A stretch of DNA of 64,000 bases from Comamonadaceae bacterium CG12_big_fil_rev_8_21_14_0_65_59_15 (lineage in GTDB: Bacteria > Pseudomonadota > Gammaproteobacteria > Burkholderiales > Burkholderiaceae_C): positions 62,001 through 126,000 of the forward strand of contig PCUV01000049.1 of the NCBI GenBank assembly GCA_002786915.1, read 5' to 3'. The translations under genes and the position numbers were made by a program. This document shows positions 7,651 to 18,961 of this stretch, one piece after another (positions within the stretch are counted from its first letter, which is position 1; each line of letters opens with the position of its first letter). The notes beneath the pieces are model-generated. The model saw nothing but the letters and a program-made list of their open reading frames with translations, was not told where the DNA came from and did no database searches.

Positions 7651-9282
7651 TTATCCCGCTGACTGCAGCGCCAGCCCGGCGTGCTCGCGCAGCGGGTGAA
7701 AGTGGATTTTTGGAAAGCGCTCTTGCGCCAGCCGCACGTCGTACGGACTGGTGCACAGGTAGGCCAGCGCATCGGCGGCGTCACGCGCCATGCGCTGCGG
7801 GTAGGCGTTGATGAAGTCTTTCAGTTCTTGCGGCGTGTCGGCGGTGATCCAGCGCGCGCTGGTGTACTGGCTGCTCTCCAGCCGCACATCGGCGTCGTAC
7901 TCGCCCTTGAGGCGGTGCTGCACCACTTCAAACTGCAATTGGCCGACCGCGCCGAGCAGCATGTTGCCGCCCATCTCGGGGCGAAACACCTGAATGGCTC
8001 CTTCTTCGCCCAACTGCGCCAGACCTTGCTGGAGCTGTTTGGTGCGCAGCGGGTTTTTCAAAATCACGGTGCTGAACATTTCGGGCGCAAAGAAGGGCAG
8101 GCCGGTGAACAGCAGGTTGACCGAGCCGTCGGTGATGGTGTCACCCAGTTGCACGCCGCCATGCGTGGTAAAGCCGACGATGTCGCCCGCGTAGGCCTCT
8201 TCCACCGACTCGCGGCGCTGGCTCATGAAGGTCACCACGCTGGTCGGGCGCAGCTCTTTTGCGGTGCGCATCACCTTGAGCTTCATGCCCGGGGTGTACT
8301 TGCCGGAGGCGATGCGCACAAAGGCAATGCGGTCGCGGTGGTTGGCATCCATGTTGGCCTGCACCTTGAACACCACGCCGCTAAAGGCATCGTCTTCGGG
8401 CTGCACTTGCTTGATGACCGGCTGCTTGTTGACGACAAAGCTGCTGGTGCGCGGGCCGGGTGACGGGGCCAGGTCGATCAGCGCGTCGAGCACCTCCATG
8501 ACGCCAAAGTTGTTCACGCCTGAGCCAAAGAACACCGGCGTTTGCTGGCCGGCCAGAAAGGCTTCGGCGTTAAACGTGGGCGACGCGCCGGTGGCCAGTT
8601 CCATGCTCTCGACGGCGGTTTCCCAGCCGTGACCAAAGCGTGCCGCCAAGGCCTCGGGGTGCGCCAGCGGCACCGTCTCGAAGTCTTGCGGGCGGCGCTC
8701 GCTGCCCGACTCAAACACCGTCATGGCCTGCGTGCGCAGGTTAATGATGCCGCCAAAGTGTTTGCCCTGACCGACCGGCCAGGTCATGGGCACGCAGGGC
8801 ATGCCCAGTTCACGCTCGACCTCGTCCAGAATGTCCAGCGGGTCGCGCACCTCTCGGTCCATCTTGTTCACGAAGGTGATGATGGGGGTGTCGCGCTGGC
8901 GGCAGACTTCAATCAGGCGGCGCGTTTGCGACTCGACCCCGTTAGCCGCGTCAATCACCATCAGCGCCGAATCGACGGCGGTCAGCACGCGGTAGGTGTC
9001 CTCGGAAAAATCCTTGTGGCCGGGGGTGTCGAGCAGGTTTACCACATGGTCGCGGTAGCTCATCTGCATCACCGAGCTGGCCACCGAAATGCCGCGCTGC
9101 TTTTCAATTTCCATCCAGTCGCTGGTGGCGTGGCGGCTGGCTTTGCGGCCTTTGACGGCGCCGGCAATCTGGATCGCGCCCGAGAACAACAGCAGTTTTT
9201 CGGTCAGCGTGGTTTTACCAGCGTCCGGGTGGGAAATGATGGCAAAGGTGCGGCGGCGGCGGGTTTCAAAAGCGTAGGTCAC
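7651..9282 (-). CDS. prfC: Peptide chain release factor 3
   Basis: RF3 is the translational GTPase that recycles RF1 and RF2 from the ribosome. The 543-residue protein has the P-loop SHPDAGKTT, the switch I region K-Q-R-G-I-S-V, D-T-P-G-H-K-D-F-S-E-D-T-Y-R (G3), and N-K-M-D (G4), followed by EF-Tu-like domain II and the RF3 C-terminal domain. The length is close to the E. coli protein (529). Translation starts at GTG 9282, with AGGTAA five bases upstream. It follows the ParDE pair on the same strand after 18 bases. Confidence 0.96.
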   Translation of the reverse strand: MTYAFETRRRRTFAIISHPDAGKTTLTEKLLLFSGAIQIAGAVKGRKASRHATSDWMEIEKQRGISVASSVMQMSYRDHVVNLLDTPGHKDFSEDTYRVLTAVDSALMVIDAANGVESQTRRLIEVCRQRDTPIITFVNKMDREVRDPLDILDEVERELGMPCVPMTWPVGQGKHFGGIINLRTQAMTVFESGSERRPQDFETVPLAHPEALAARFGHGWETAVESMELATGASPTFNAEAFLAGQQTPVFFGSGVNNFGVMEVLDALIDLAPSPGPRTSSFVVNKQPVIKQVQPEDDAFSGVVFKVQANMDANHRDRIAFVRIASGKYTPGMKLKVMRTAKELRPTSVVTFMSQRRESVEEAYAGDIVGFTTHGGVQLGDTITDGSVNLLFTGLPFFAPEMFSTVILKNPLRTKQLQQGLAQLGEEGAIQVFRPEMGGNMLLGAVGQLQFEVVQHRLKGEYDADVRLESSQYTSARWITADTPQELKDFINAYPQRMARDAADALAYLCTSPYDVRLAQERFPKIHFHPLREHAGLALQSAG

Positions 9283-9300
9283 GAGTTACCTGAAAAAAAA

Positions 9301-9605
9301 TTAATGGCCCAAATGGGCGGGAATATCTGCCGCTTGGTGCAGCACTCGGATGACCACGACAAGGTTGGTTTGCTGAACGTAAAAAATGACGTAAGGAAAC
9401 TTTTTAATGGTCCAGCTGCGCAGGCCAACAAATCCAATCTGTAGTCCATAACGCGGCGAACCCGTGGATGGATTTCGCTGCAAATGGAGCAATTCGGCAT
9501 CCACGGCCAACGCAAAATCGCTCACAACATGCGGTGCTTCCTTCTTGTAATAGGCACGCGCTTGCGCCAAGTCACGCATGGCGCAACGTTGTACGCGAAT
9601 GCGCT

Positions 9606-9609
<4 letters not shown>
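9301..9609 (-). CDS. ParE/RelE-family toxin
   Basis: A 102-residue RelE/ParE-superfamily toxin. A basic N-terminus is followed by A-R-A-Y-Y, a helix with F-A-L-A-V-D-A-E-L, R-N-P-S-T-G-S-P-R-Y-G, the K-K-F-P-Y-V-I-F-Y strand and a C-terminal V-V-V-I-R-V-L-H-Q segment, all typical of the ParE branch, whose studied members poison DNA gyrase. The ATG overlaps the antitoxin stop by 4 bases (ATGA). Whether this one acts on gyrase cannot be read from the sequence. Confidence 0.9.
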
Positions 9610-11675
<2,066 letters not shown>

Positions 11676-11720
11676 GCGCTGCCAGCACCGTTCCAACAGA
11701 ATTCAAAACAAGGAGCAATC

Positions 11721-12992
11721 ATGATGCAGACAATGGACGACGTGCCCAGCACCCATCAGCTGGTGCGACATACGGTGGCTTTGGTGCTGGCCGGTGGCCG
11801 GGGTAGCCGGCTCAAGCAACTCACCGACACGCGCGCCAAACCGGCGGTGTACTTTGGTGGCAAGTTCCGCATCATTGACTTTGCCTTGTCCAACTGCCTG
11901 AACTCGGGCATCCGGCGCATGGCAGTGGTGACGCAATACAAGTCGCATTCGCTCATGCGCCATATGCAGCGCGGCTGGAGTTTTTTACGCGCCGAGCTCA
12001 ATGAAATGGTCGATTTGTTGCCCGCGCAGCAGCGCGTGGGCGAGGAGCATTGGTACCGTGGCACGGCCGATGCGATTTTTCAGAACCTGGACATCATCCG
12101 CTCCAGTCACCCCAAATACATCGTGATTCTGGCGGGCGACCATGTGTACAAGATGGATTATTCGATCATGCTCAAGGACCACGTCACGCGCGGCGCGGGC
12201 TGCACCGTGGGGTGTATCGAGGTGCCGCGCTCCGAAGCCTCGGCCTTTGGTGTGATGGCGGTGGACGACCAGCGCCAGATCACCGCGTTTGTGGAAAAAC
12301 CGGCGGATCCGCCGGCCATGCCTGGCAATGATGCGGTGTCACTGGCGAGCATGGGCATCTATATTTTTGATGCGGATTACCTCTATCAGTTGTTGGAAGA
12401 CGATCTGGCCAACCCCGATTCAGACCATGACTTCGGCAAGAACGTGATTCCGCGCGCGGTGGGCGATGGGCGTGCGTTGGCGCATCCGTTTGGCCTGTCG
12501 TGCGTGTCGCGCGTCAAAGGGGTGGAGCCGTATTGGCGCGACGTGGGCACCATCGACGCCTTTTGGTCGGCCAACCTGGACCTGGCCTCGACCGTGCCCG
12601 AGCTCGATATTTATGACACCGAATGGCCCATCTGGACCTACCAGCGCCAGTTGCCCCCGGCCAAGTTTGTGCCCGACAAAGACGGCAACAACGGCGTGTA
12701 TGTGAACACGGTGGTGTCGGGCGGTTGCATTGTGTCGGGGTCTTTCGTGGGGCATTCGGTGTTTTTCTCGGAGGTGCGGGTGCATTCGGACTGCCACATC
12801 AAAGAGGCGGTGGTGTTGCCTGACGTGACCATCCACCGCCATTGCCGTTTGCGCAAGGTAGTGATCGACCGGGGTTGTGTCATTCCCGAAGGATTGGTGG
12901 TGGGCGAGGACGCAGTGCTGGACGCGCAGCGTTTTGAGCGCACCGAGGGTGGCGTGGTGCTCATCACGCGCGATATGCTGGCCAAGTTGTAG
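11721..12992 (+). CDS. glgC: Glucose-1-phosphate adenylyltransferase (ADP-glucose pyrophosphorylase)
   Basis: GlgC makes ADP-glucose from ATP and glucose-1-phosphate, the committed and usually allosterically controlled step of bacterial glycogen synthesis. The 423-residue protein has the nucleotidyltransferase signature [21 protein letters not shown], the metal-site aspartate in [16 protein letters not shown], and [14 protein letters not shown], followed by a C-terminal left-handed beta-helix. Length and motifs match E. coli GlgC (431). A strong AAGGAG site lies 7 bases before the double ATG. It is 45 bases after pgm and 19 before glgA. Confidence 0.96.
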   Translation: MMQTMDDVPSTHQLVRHTVALVLAGGRGSRLKQLTDTRAKPAVYFGGKFRIIDFALSNCLNSGIRRMAVVTQYKSHSLMRHMQRGWSFLRAELNEMVDLLPAQQRVGEEHWYRGTADAIFQNLDIIRSSHPKYIVILAGDHVYKMDYSIMLKDHVTRGAGCTVGCIEVPRSEASAFGVMAVDDQRQITAFVEKPADPPAMPGNDAVSLASMGIYIFDADYLYQLLEDDLANPDSDHDFGKNVIPRAVGDGRALAHPFGLSCVSRVKGVEPYWRDVGTIDAFWSANLDLASTVPELDIYDTEWPIWTYQRQLPPAKFVPDKDGNNGVYVNTVVSGGCIVSGSFVGHSVFFSEVRVHSDCHIKEAVVLPDVTIHRHCRLRKVVIDRGCVIPEGLVVGEDAVLDAQRFERTEGGVVLITRDMLAKL

Positions 12993-13011
12993 CCCGGGAG
13001 AGATTTTCTTG

Positions 13012-14460
13012 ATGAATGTTTTGCAAGTCAGCGCTGAAATCTTTCCCTTGCTCAAAACCGGCGGCCTGGCCGATGTGGCGGGGGCATTGCCGTTGGCGCT
13101 GAATGCCACAGGGTGTCAGGTGCGGGTGCTGCTGCCGGGTTTTGCGCCGATCCTGGCAGACCTGACGGACCGTGTGACGCTGGCGGAGCTGGTGGCCCCC
13201 TGGGGTGAGCCGGTGCGGGTGTGCCAGGGACGCCTGGCCAGCCTGAACCTGCCCGCGTATGTGATGGACGTGCCCGCGCTGTACCAGCGTGCCGGTACGC
13301 CGTATGAAGATGCGCAGCGCCAGCCTTTTACCGACAACGACCGCCGCTTTGCGTTGTTGGGCTGGGTGGCGGCTCGTCTGGCTGCCGGGCTGGACGCGCA
13401 GTGGCAACCGCAGGTGGTGCACAGCCACGACTGGCATGCGGGGCTGGCCGGCGCCTACATGGCCTATTTGCCCCCGCAACGCGCCCGCGTGGCCAACGTG
13501 TTCACCGTGCACAACCTGGCCTACCAGGGGCTGTTTGCACCGCGGCATTTTTTTGAGTTGGGTTTGCCAGCGTCGGCGTTTTCGGTGGACGGGCTGGAGT
13601 TTCATGGCCAGTTGTCGTTTATGAAAGCAGGGCTGTTTTACGCCGACCACATCACTACCGTGAGCCCGACTTACGCGCGAGAGATTCAAACCCCAGAGCA
13701 GGGCTGCGGGCTCGATGGCCTGCTGCGCACGCGCGCGGGCGATTTGAGCGGCATTCTGAACGGCGTGGATGAAGCGGTGTGGGACCCGGCGACGGACGCC
13801 GCCATCGCCCAGCGTTTTGACGCACGTAAGTTGGAGGGCAAGGCGCAGTGCAAGGCGGCGTTGCAGCAGGCGCTGGGGCTGGCCGTGCAGGCCGACGCCC
13901 CGCTGTTTGGCGTGGTCAGCCGCTTGACCGAACAAAAAGGCTTGCATCTGGTGCTGGCCATATTGGACGAGCTGGTGTCGCGTGGCGGCCAACTGGTGGT
14001 GCTGGGCACCGGAGAGGCTGCGCTGGAAACCACTTTTGTGCAGCGCGCCCGCACCCACCCGGCATCCATTGCCGTGCGCATCGGTTACGACGAACCCTTT
14101 GCGCACCAGATTTTTGCCGCCACCGATGTCACGCTGGTGCCGTCCCGCTTTGAGCCCTGTGGCCTGACGCAGATGTATGGCCTCAAATATGGCAGCCTGC
14201 CGCTGGTGCACCGGGTGGGCGGCCTGGCCGATACCGTGGTGGACTGTTCGCTGGAAGACCTGGCCGAGGGCACTGCCAACGGCTTTGTTTTTAATAACTT
14301 CAACGCGCACAGCCTGTCGCGCGCCATGGCGCGCGCCTTTGCCCTGTATGCGCAACCCGCGACCTGGCGCAAGGTGCGCAACCGAGCCATGCGCCAGCGC
14401 CTGGACTGGAGCCAGGCCGCCAGCCAGTACCTGGCGCTGTACCAGCGGCTGTGTCATTGA
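13012..14460 (+). CDS. glgA: Glycogen synthase (ADP-glucose)
   Basis: GlgA transfers glucose from ADP-glucose to the non-reducing end of a growing alpha-1,4-glucan. The 482-residue GT5 enzyme starts at ATG 13012 with the N-terminal K-T-G-G-L-A-D-V (ADP-binding lysine), H-S-H-D-W-H-A-G-L in the middle, and near the C-terminus P-S-R-F-E-P-C-G-L-T-Q, which carries the catalytic-region glutamate. Length matches the family (about 477). The frame extends upstream to 12877, but that part overlaps glgC and is not coding. Confidence 0.96.
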   Translation: MNVLQVSAEIFPLLKTGGLADVAGALPLALNATGCQVRVLLPGFAPILADLTDRVTLAELVAPWGEPVRVCQGRLASLNLPAYVMDVPALYQRAGTPYEDAQRQPFTDNDRRFALLGWVAARLAAGLDAQWQPQVVHSHDWHAGLAGAYMAYLPPQRARVANVFTVHNLAYQGLFAPRHFFELGLPASAFSVDGLEFHGQLSFMKAGLFYADHITTVSPTYAREIQTPEQGCGLDGLLRTRAGDLSGILNGVDEAVWDPATDAAIAQRFDARKLEGKAQCKAALQQALGLAVQADAPLFGVVSRLTEQKGLHLVLAILDELVSRGGQLVVLGTGEAALETTFVQRARTHPASIAVRIGYDEPFAHQIFAATDVTLVPSRFEPCGLTQMYGLKYGSLPLVHRVGGLADTVVDCSLEDLAEGTANGFVFNNFNAHSLSRAMARAFALYAQPATWRKVRNRAMRQRLDWSQAASQYLALYQRLCH

Positions 14461-14497
14461 GCCGCGACAATGAATGGGACTTGACCGACAGTGGCTA

Positions 14498-14599
14498 GCA
14501 GCGTGCGTTGGGTATCTGACGCAGCGAAATAAAGGCGGAGGTTTGGGCGTAGCACAAACCGGGGGACATTCGCGGAGTCGGATACCCGACGTGCGCTGC
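14498..14599. repeat. Long imperfect inverted repeat between glgA and malQ
   Basis: Arms of 23 bases at 14498-14520 and 14577-14599 pair along their whole length if G-U pairs are allowed: 19 Watson-Crick and 4 G-U on the plus-strand transcript. The loop has its own hairpin with 6-bp arms at 14540-14545 and 14555-14560. It fills most of the 174-base glgA-malQ gap and ends 35 bases before the malQ ATG. It could be an intercistronic RNA structure or a member of a dispersed repeat family. Confidence 0.7.
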
Positions 14600-14634
14600 G
14601 GGTTCAGTACGAGATATTCACTTTTTCTTTGCCC

Positions 14635-16128
14635 ATGACTGATTCTTTGCTGTCCCAGCGCCGTGCCGGCGTTCTGTTGCACCCCACCTCGCTGCCCGGC
14701 CCGCATGGCAGCGGCGACCTGGGCCCCAACGCGTATTACTTTGTCGATTGGCTGCACAGTGCAGGCCAAACGCTTTGGCAAACGTTGCCCTTGGGCCCGG
14801 TCGGGCCTGGGTATTCGCCCTACATGGGCAGTTCAGCATTTGCCGGCAGCCCGATGCTGGTGGCGTTGGAGCCGCTGCTGCAGAGCGGCTGGTTGCACGC
14901 TGATGCGGTGGCCGCTGACTTTGATGCGCTGCAGGTGGACTTTGAGCGCGTGCTGCCGTGGCGGCTGGCTTTGCTGCGGCAGGCCTTTGCCGGTTTTGAA
15001 GCACAAGCATCCGCACCGGAGCGACTGGCGCTGGCCGACTGGGCTGCGTCGCAACAGCATTGGCTGGACGACTACGCGCTGTTCATGGCGCTGGATCAGG
15101 CCTACGCACCTGCGCTGTGGCCCCAGTGGCCGCAGGGCGTGGCGCAGCGTCAGCCGCAGGCGATGGCCGCAGCACGGAAGACGCATGCCACCGAGGTCTC
15201 CTTCTGGACCTTTGTGCAATGGCAGTTTGATGTGCAATGGCAGGCGCTTAAAAACTACGCGCACGGCAAAGGTGTGCAGATGGTGGGTGACTTGCCCATT
15301 TTTGTGGCGCACCACAGTGCCGACTGCTGGGCGCGCCCCGATCTGTATGTGCTGGATGCCCGGGGCCAGCCCAGCGTGGTGGCTGGCGTACCGCCGGACT
15401 TTTTTTCAGCCACCGGCCAGCGCTGGGGCAACCCGCTGTACAACTGGCAGGCCATGCACGATGACGGCTATGCGTGGTGGGTGGCACGCGTGCGGCGCCA
15501 GCTGGCGCTGGCCGACGTGATCCGCATTGACCACTTTCGCGGCTTTGCAGATTACTGGGAAATTCCGGCCGACGAACCCACCGCCGTGAACGGCCGCTGG
15601 CGGGCCGGGCCAGGCATGGCCTTGTTCAACGCGCTGACTGCTGCGCTGGGCCGTTTGCCGATCATTGCCGAAGATCTGGGCATCATCACGCCCGAGGTGG
15701 TGGCGCTGCGGGAACAAACCGGTTTTCCGGGCATGCGGGTGCTGGAATTTGCTTTTTCTGGCGACGCGGGCCACCCGTTTCTGCCGCACAACTTCGTGCC
15801 CAACACGGTGGTCTATACCGGCACGCATGACAACGACACGGTGCTGGGCTGGTGGGCCACTTGCACTCCGCACGAGCGCGCACTGGCATTGCAATATCTG
15901 GGCAGTGACGGCACCGACATGCACTGGGCGCTGATCCGCGCGGCGTGGCTGTCGGTGGCGCGGCTGGCGCTGTGCCAGTTTCAGGACGTGCTGGGTCTGG
16001 ACGGCAGCCACCGCATGAACACGCCCGGCACCATGGGCTGCTGGCGCTGGCGCTTTGCCTGGGAGGGGGTCGGGCCGCAGGTGGCCCAGCGCCTGGCCCG
16101 TCTGACGGCAGTCAGTGGGCGGCGGTGA
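14635..16128 (+). CDS. malQ: 4-alpha-glucanotransferase (amylomaltase)
   Basis: MalQ transfers alpha-1,4-glucan chains between acceptors, recycling short maltodextrins left by phosphorylase and debranching enzyme. The 497-residue GH77 enzyme opens with R-R-A-G-V-L-L-H-P-T-S-L-P-G and has the nucleophile region RIDHFRGF, acid/base glutamate in IIAEDLG, and the transition-state aspartate in G-T-H-D-N-D-T. The start is ATG 14635; the frame begins at a TTG two codons earlier. No clear Shine-Dalgarno precedes it, and the stem-loop at 14498-14599 lies directly upstream. It is last in the pgm operon. Confidence 0.95.
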   Translation: MTDSLLSQRRAGVLLHPTSLPGPHGSGDLGPNAYYFVDWLHSAGQTLWQTLPLGPVGPGYSPYMGSSAFAGSPMLVALEPLLQSGWLHADAVAADFDALQVDFERVLPWRLALLRQAFAGFEAQASAPERLALADWAASQQHWLDDYALFMALDQAYAPALWPQWPQGVAQRQPQAMAAARKTHATEVSFWTFVQWQFDVQWQALKNYAHGKGVQMVGDLPIFVAHHSADCWARPDLYVLDARGQPSVVAGVPPDFFSATGQRWGNPLYNWQAMHDDGYAWWVARVRRQLALADVIRIDHFRGFADYWEIPADEPTAVNGRWRAGPGMALFNALTAALGRLPIIAEDLGIITPEVVALREQTGFPGMRVLEFAFSGDAGHPFLPHNFVPNTVVYTGTHDNDTVLGWWATCTPHERALALQYLGSDGTDMHWALIRAAWLSVARLALCQFQDVLGLDGSHRMNTPGTMGCWRWRFAWEGVGPQVAQRLARLTAVSGRR

Positions 16129-16146
16129 GCGCCTGAAATTGCAAGC

Positions 16147-16195
16147 TTTTTATGCCTCTAGCCCTTGTTTGATAAGGACGTACAGTTACAAATAA
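16147..16195. repeat. 57-bp dispersed element, diverged intergenic copy
   Basis: The stretch carries T-rich 16147-16151, GCCTCTAGCCCTT at 16154-16166 and ACAGTTAC at 16182-16189. These fall at the spacing seen in the element copy at 50899-50955 (AGCCCTT, then 14 bases, then the AGCAGCTAT region). It lies in the 92-base gap where malQ and the P-type ATPase gene converge. Confidence 0.55.
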
Positions 16196-16220
16196 CAGAG
16201 CAACTTGGGGCTGACGCTGC

Positions 16221-18932
16221 TCACCGCAGCGGTGCGACAGCGCCGCCCGGTGTGTTTCTGGCACGGCCTGATGTGCGCCGCCAGGCCTTTTCAATTTCAA
16301 CCGCCATCCACACCACCGCCGATGCCCCCAGGCACAGCGCCAGTTCGCCCAGGCTCAGCGGCTGGGTCTTGAAGATCGGGTTCAGCCACGGCACGTAAAT
16401 GGTGGCCATCTGTAGGCCAAAGGTCAGCAGCACTGCGCCCAGCAGTGGGCGGTTGCTCAACAGGCCCTGGCGCCACAGCGCCTCGGTTTCTGAGCGTATC
16501 GCCAGCACATGCGCCATTTGCCCCAGCGTCAGCACGGTAAAAACCATGGTTTGCCAATGGGCGTGGCCGGTGGACAGCGCCCAGGCCTGCACGCTCAGAC
16601 ACAAGCCACCCAGCAGCAAGCCAATACCCAGAATGTGCTGCCACATGCCGTTGGCAAACAGGCTCTCCGAATGTGCACGTGGCGCACGCTGCATGATGCC
16701 GCGCTCGGCTGGTTCGGCCGCCAGCGCCAGGCCGGGCAGTCCGTCGGTGACCAGGTTCACCCACAGGATGTGGATCGGCAACAGCGGAATCGGCAGCAGC
16801 AGCAGCGGTGCCAGGGCAATGGTCCATATCTCGGCCGAGTTGCCGGTCATGGCGTAACGCACAAACTTGCGGATGTTGTCGTAGATGCGCCGCCCTTCAC
16901 GCACCGCCTTGACGATGGTCGCAAAGTTGTCGTCCAGCAGCACCAGACTGGCCGCCTCGCGCGCCACGTCGGTGCCACCCAGCCCCATGGCGATGCCAAT
17001 GTCTGCGCTTTTGAGCGCCGGGGCGTCGTTGACGCCATCGCCGGTCATGGCCACAAACGCACCTTGCGCCTGCAGCGCCTGCACGATGCGGATTTTTTGT
17101 GCCGGATCGACCCGGGCATACACACGCACGCGGCGCACCTGCACTTGCAGGGCCGCGTCGTCCAGCGCCCCCAGGTCAGCACCGGTGAGCACCGGTGCGT
17201 CGGTGTCGTTCACGATGCCCAGACGCTGGGCAATGGCGCGTGCGGTGGCGGGGTGGTCTCCGGTGATCATCACCGGGGTGATACCCGCTTGCAGGCATTC
17301 GCGCACCGCCGCGCTGGCTTGTGGCCGTGGCGGATCCATCAGACCGATCAGGCCGATCAGGGTCAGGTCTTGCTCCAGCGCCGCGCTGTCGTCGGCCGGT
17401 GGCTGGTGGGTATCTACCCGCTGCGCCAGCGCCAACACACGCAGACCCTGGCTGGCCAGCGCGTTGGCCTGTGCCAACCAGGCCTGGCGCTCGATCGGCA
17501 CCGTCAGGGCTGTGCTAGTTGCCGCTTGCTGGCGGACGCACAGCGGTATCACCGACTCGGGGGCTCCCTTGGTGTAAGCCACCCAGCCGTCGGGTGTGCG
17601 GTGCATGGTGGTCATGCACTTGCGCTCGGAGTCAAAGGGCAGTTCCAGCACACGGGGCCAATGGGCATCCAGATCGGCTTTTTCAAGACCGCTGGATGCA
17701 GCGGCGTCGGTCAGTGCGGTTTCGGTGGGGTCGCCCAGCCAGGCGCCATCCGGGGCTCGTCTGGCGTCGTTGCACAGGGCACTTGCGCGCAACAGGGCGA
17801 GCTGCGCGGCATGGGGTGGTGTTGGCGACGTTGGCGTCCAGTCGGCTGCCGGTGCATCGGCCCGCACTGCCAGCGCCTCGACCTGCATGCGGTTCTGCGT
17901 CAGGGTGCCGGTTTTGTCCGAGCAGATGAAGGTGACCGAGCCCAGGGTCTCGACCGAAGGCAGACGCCGGATCAGGGCGTTGACAGCGACCATCTTGCGC
18001 GCGCCCAGCGCCAACAGCACGGTGACCACTGCGGGCAACGCCTCTGGAATGGCCGCCACCGCCAGGCTGATGGCGGTCAGCATCATCAGCAGGGGGTCTT
18101 CGCCACGCAGCACACCCACCACAAAGATCACGGTGCAGATGCCCAGTACCACCAGCGCAATGCGTTTGCCAAACGCTGCCAGACGCAACTGCAAGGGGGT
18201 GCTGCGCTGGATGCTGTGGTCCAGCAGCCCGGCGACCTTGCCGATTTCGGTGGCCAGGCCGGTGGCCACCACCAGCCCGCTGCCACGGCCATGGGTGGTG
18301 GTGGTGCTCTTGAAAGCCATGTTGAGCTGGTCGCCCAGGGCATGGCCCTGACCGTCGAGCTTGCGGGTGTGTTTGTCCACCGTGACCGATTCACCGGTCA
18401 GCGCGGACTCATCGATCTTGAGTTGCGCGACGTGCAGCAGGCGCAAATCGGCGGGCACCTGGTTGCCCGCTTCCAGCAGCACGATGTCACCGGGCACCAG
18501 CACATGCGCAGGCACCTGCTGCACCTGGCCGCTGCGCAGCACGGTGGCCTGCGCAGCCGACAGGCGTTGCAGCGCGGCCAGCGCCTGGTCGGCGCGCCAC
18601 GACTGCACCAGCCCGATGGCGGCGTTGAGCAACACGATGACCAGGATGACCAGCGTGTCCACCAGGTCACCGATCACGCCCGAGACCACGGCCGCGCCCA
18701 GCAGCACCAGAATCATGAAGTCGCTGAACTGCTCCAGCACCAGCGCCCACAGGCTGCGCGTGTCGGCACTGGGCAGCGCATTGGGCCCGTAAACCAGGGT
18801 GCGTTCACTGACCTGGTGCGCCAGCAGGCCGTGCTGCGGGTCTACCTCATGCGCGGCGATCAGCTCGGCCGCATCGCGCAAATGCCAGTCGTCGCGCGCC
18901 AGCGGGTCGCCAGGGTGGGGGGCTGTCGCCAT
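16221..18932 (-). CDS. Cation-transporting P-type ATPase (P2, Ca2+/Mg2+-type)
   Basis: A 903-residue ATP-driven inner-membrane cation pump. Features in order are an N-terminal cation-ATPase domain, two helices, the actuator loop with L-T-G-E-S, the membrane motif [11 protein letters not shown] (P-E-A-L-P, typical of P2A calcium pumps), phosphorylation site DKTGTLT, nucleotide-binding K-G-A-P-E, T-G-D-H-P, hinge [10 protein letters not shown], and a C-terminal group of about six helices with [11 protein letters not shown] 18932 is chosen because the longer frame runs into glgX. It is 29 bases downstream of glgX and likely in the glgPBX transcript. The ion cannot be assigned with certainty; Ca2+ is the best guess. 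Confidence 0.9.
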   Translation of the reverse strand: MATAPHPGDPLARDDWHLRDAAELIAAHEVDPQHGLLAHQVSERTLVYGPNALPSADTRSLWALVLEQFSDFMILVLLGAAVVSGVIGDLVDTLVILVIVLLNAAIGLVQSWRADQALAALQRLSAAQATVLRSGQVQQVPAHVLVPGDIVLLEAGNQVPADLRLLHVAQLKIDESALTGESVTVDKHTRKLDGQGHALGDQLNMAFKSTTTTHGRGSGLVVATGLATEIGKVAGLLDHSIQRSTPLQLRLAAFGKRIALVVLGICTVIFVVGVLRGEDPLLMMLTAISLAVAAIPEALPAVVTVLLALGARKMVAVNALIRRLPSVETLGSVTFICSDKTGTLTQNRMQVEALAVRADAPAADWTPTSPTPPHAAQLALLRASALCNDARRAPDGAWLGDPTETALTDAAASSGLEKADLDAHWPRVLELPFDSERKCMTTMHRTPDGWVAYTKGAPESVIPLCVRQQAATSTALTVPIERQAWLAQANALASQGLRVLALAQRVDTHQPPADDSAALEQDLTLIGLIGLMDPPRPQASAAVRECLQAGITPVMITGDHPATARAIAQRLGIVNDTDAPVLTGADLGALDDAALQVQVRRVRVYARVDPAQKIRIVQALQAQGAFVAMTGDGVNDAPALKSADIGIAMGLGGTDVAREAASLVLLDDNFATIVKAVREGRRIYDNIRKFVRYAMTGNSAEIWTIALAPLLLLPIPLLPIHILWVNLVTDGLPGLALAAEPAERGIMQRAPRAHSESLFANGMWQHILGIGLLLGGLCLSVQAWALSTGHAHWQTMVFTVLTLGQMAHVLAIRSETEALWRQGLLSNRPLLGAVLLTFGLQMATIYVPWLNPIFKTQPLSLGELALCLGASAVVWMAVEIEKAWRRTSGRARNTPGGAVAPLR

Positions 18933-18961
18933 ACAGAGAGTCAGCGCAGGCTGTGCGCAAA

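Noticed and set aside
12964-14781. A 605-codon minus-strand open frame opposite glgA
   Set aside because: A shadow of glgA with atypical H/Q/R-rich composition and no motif.
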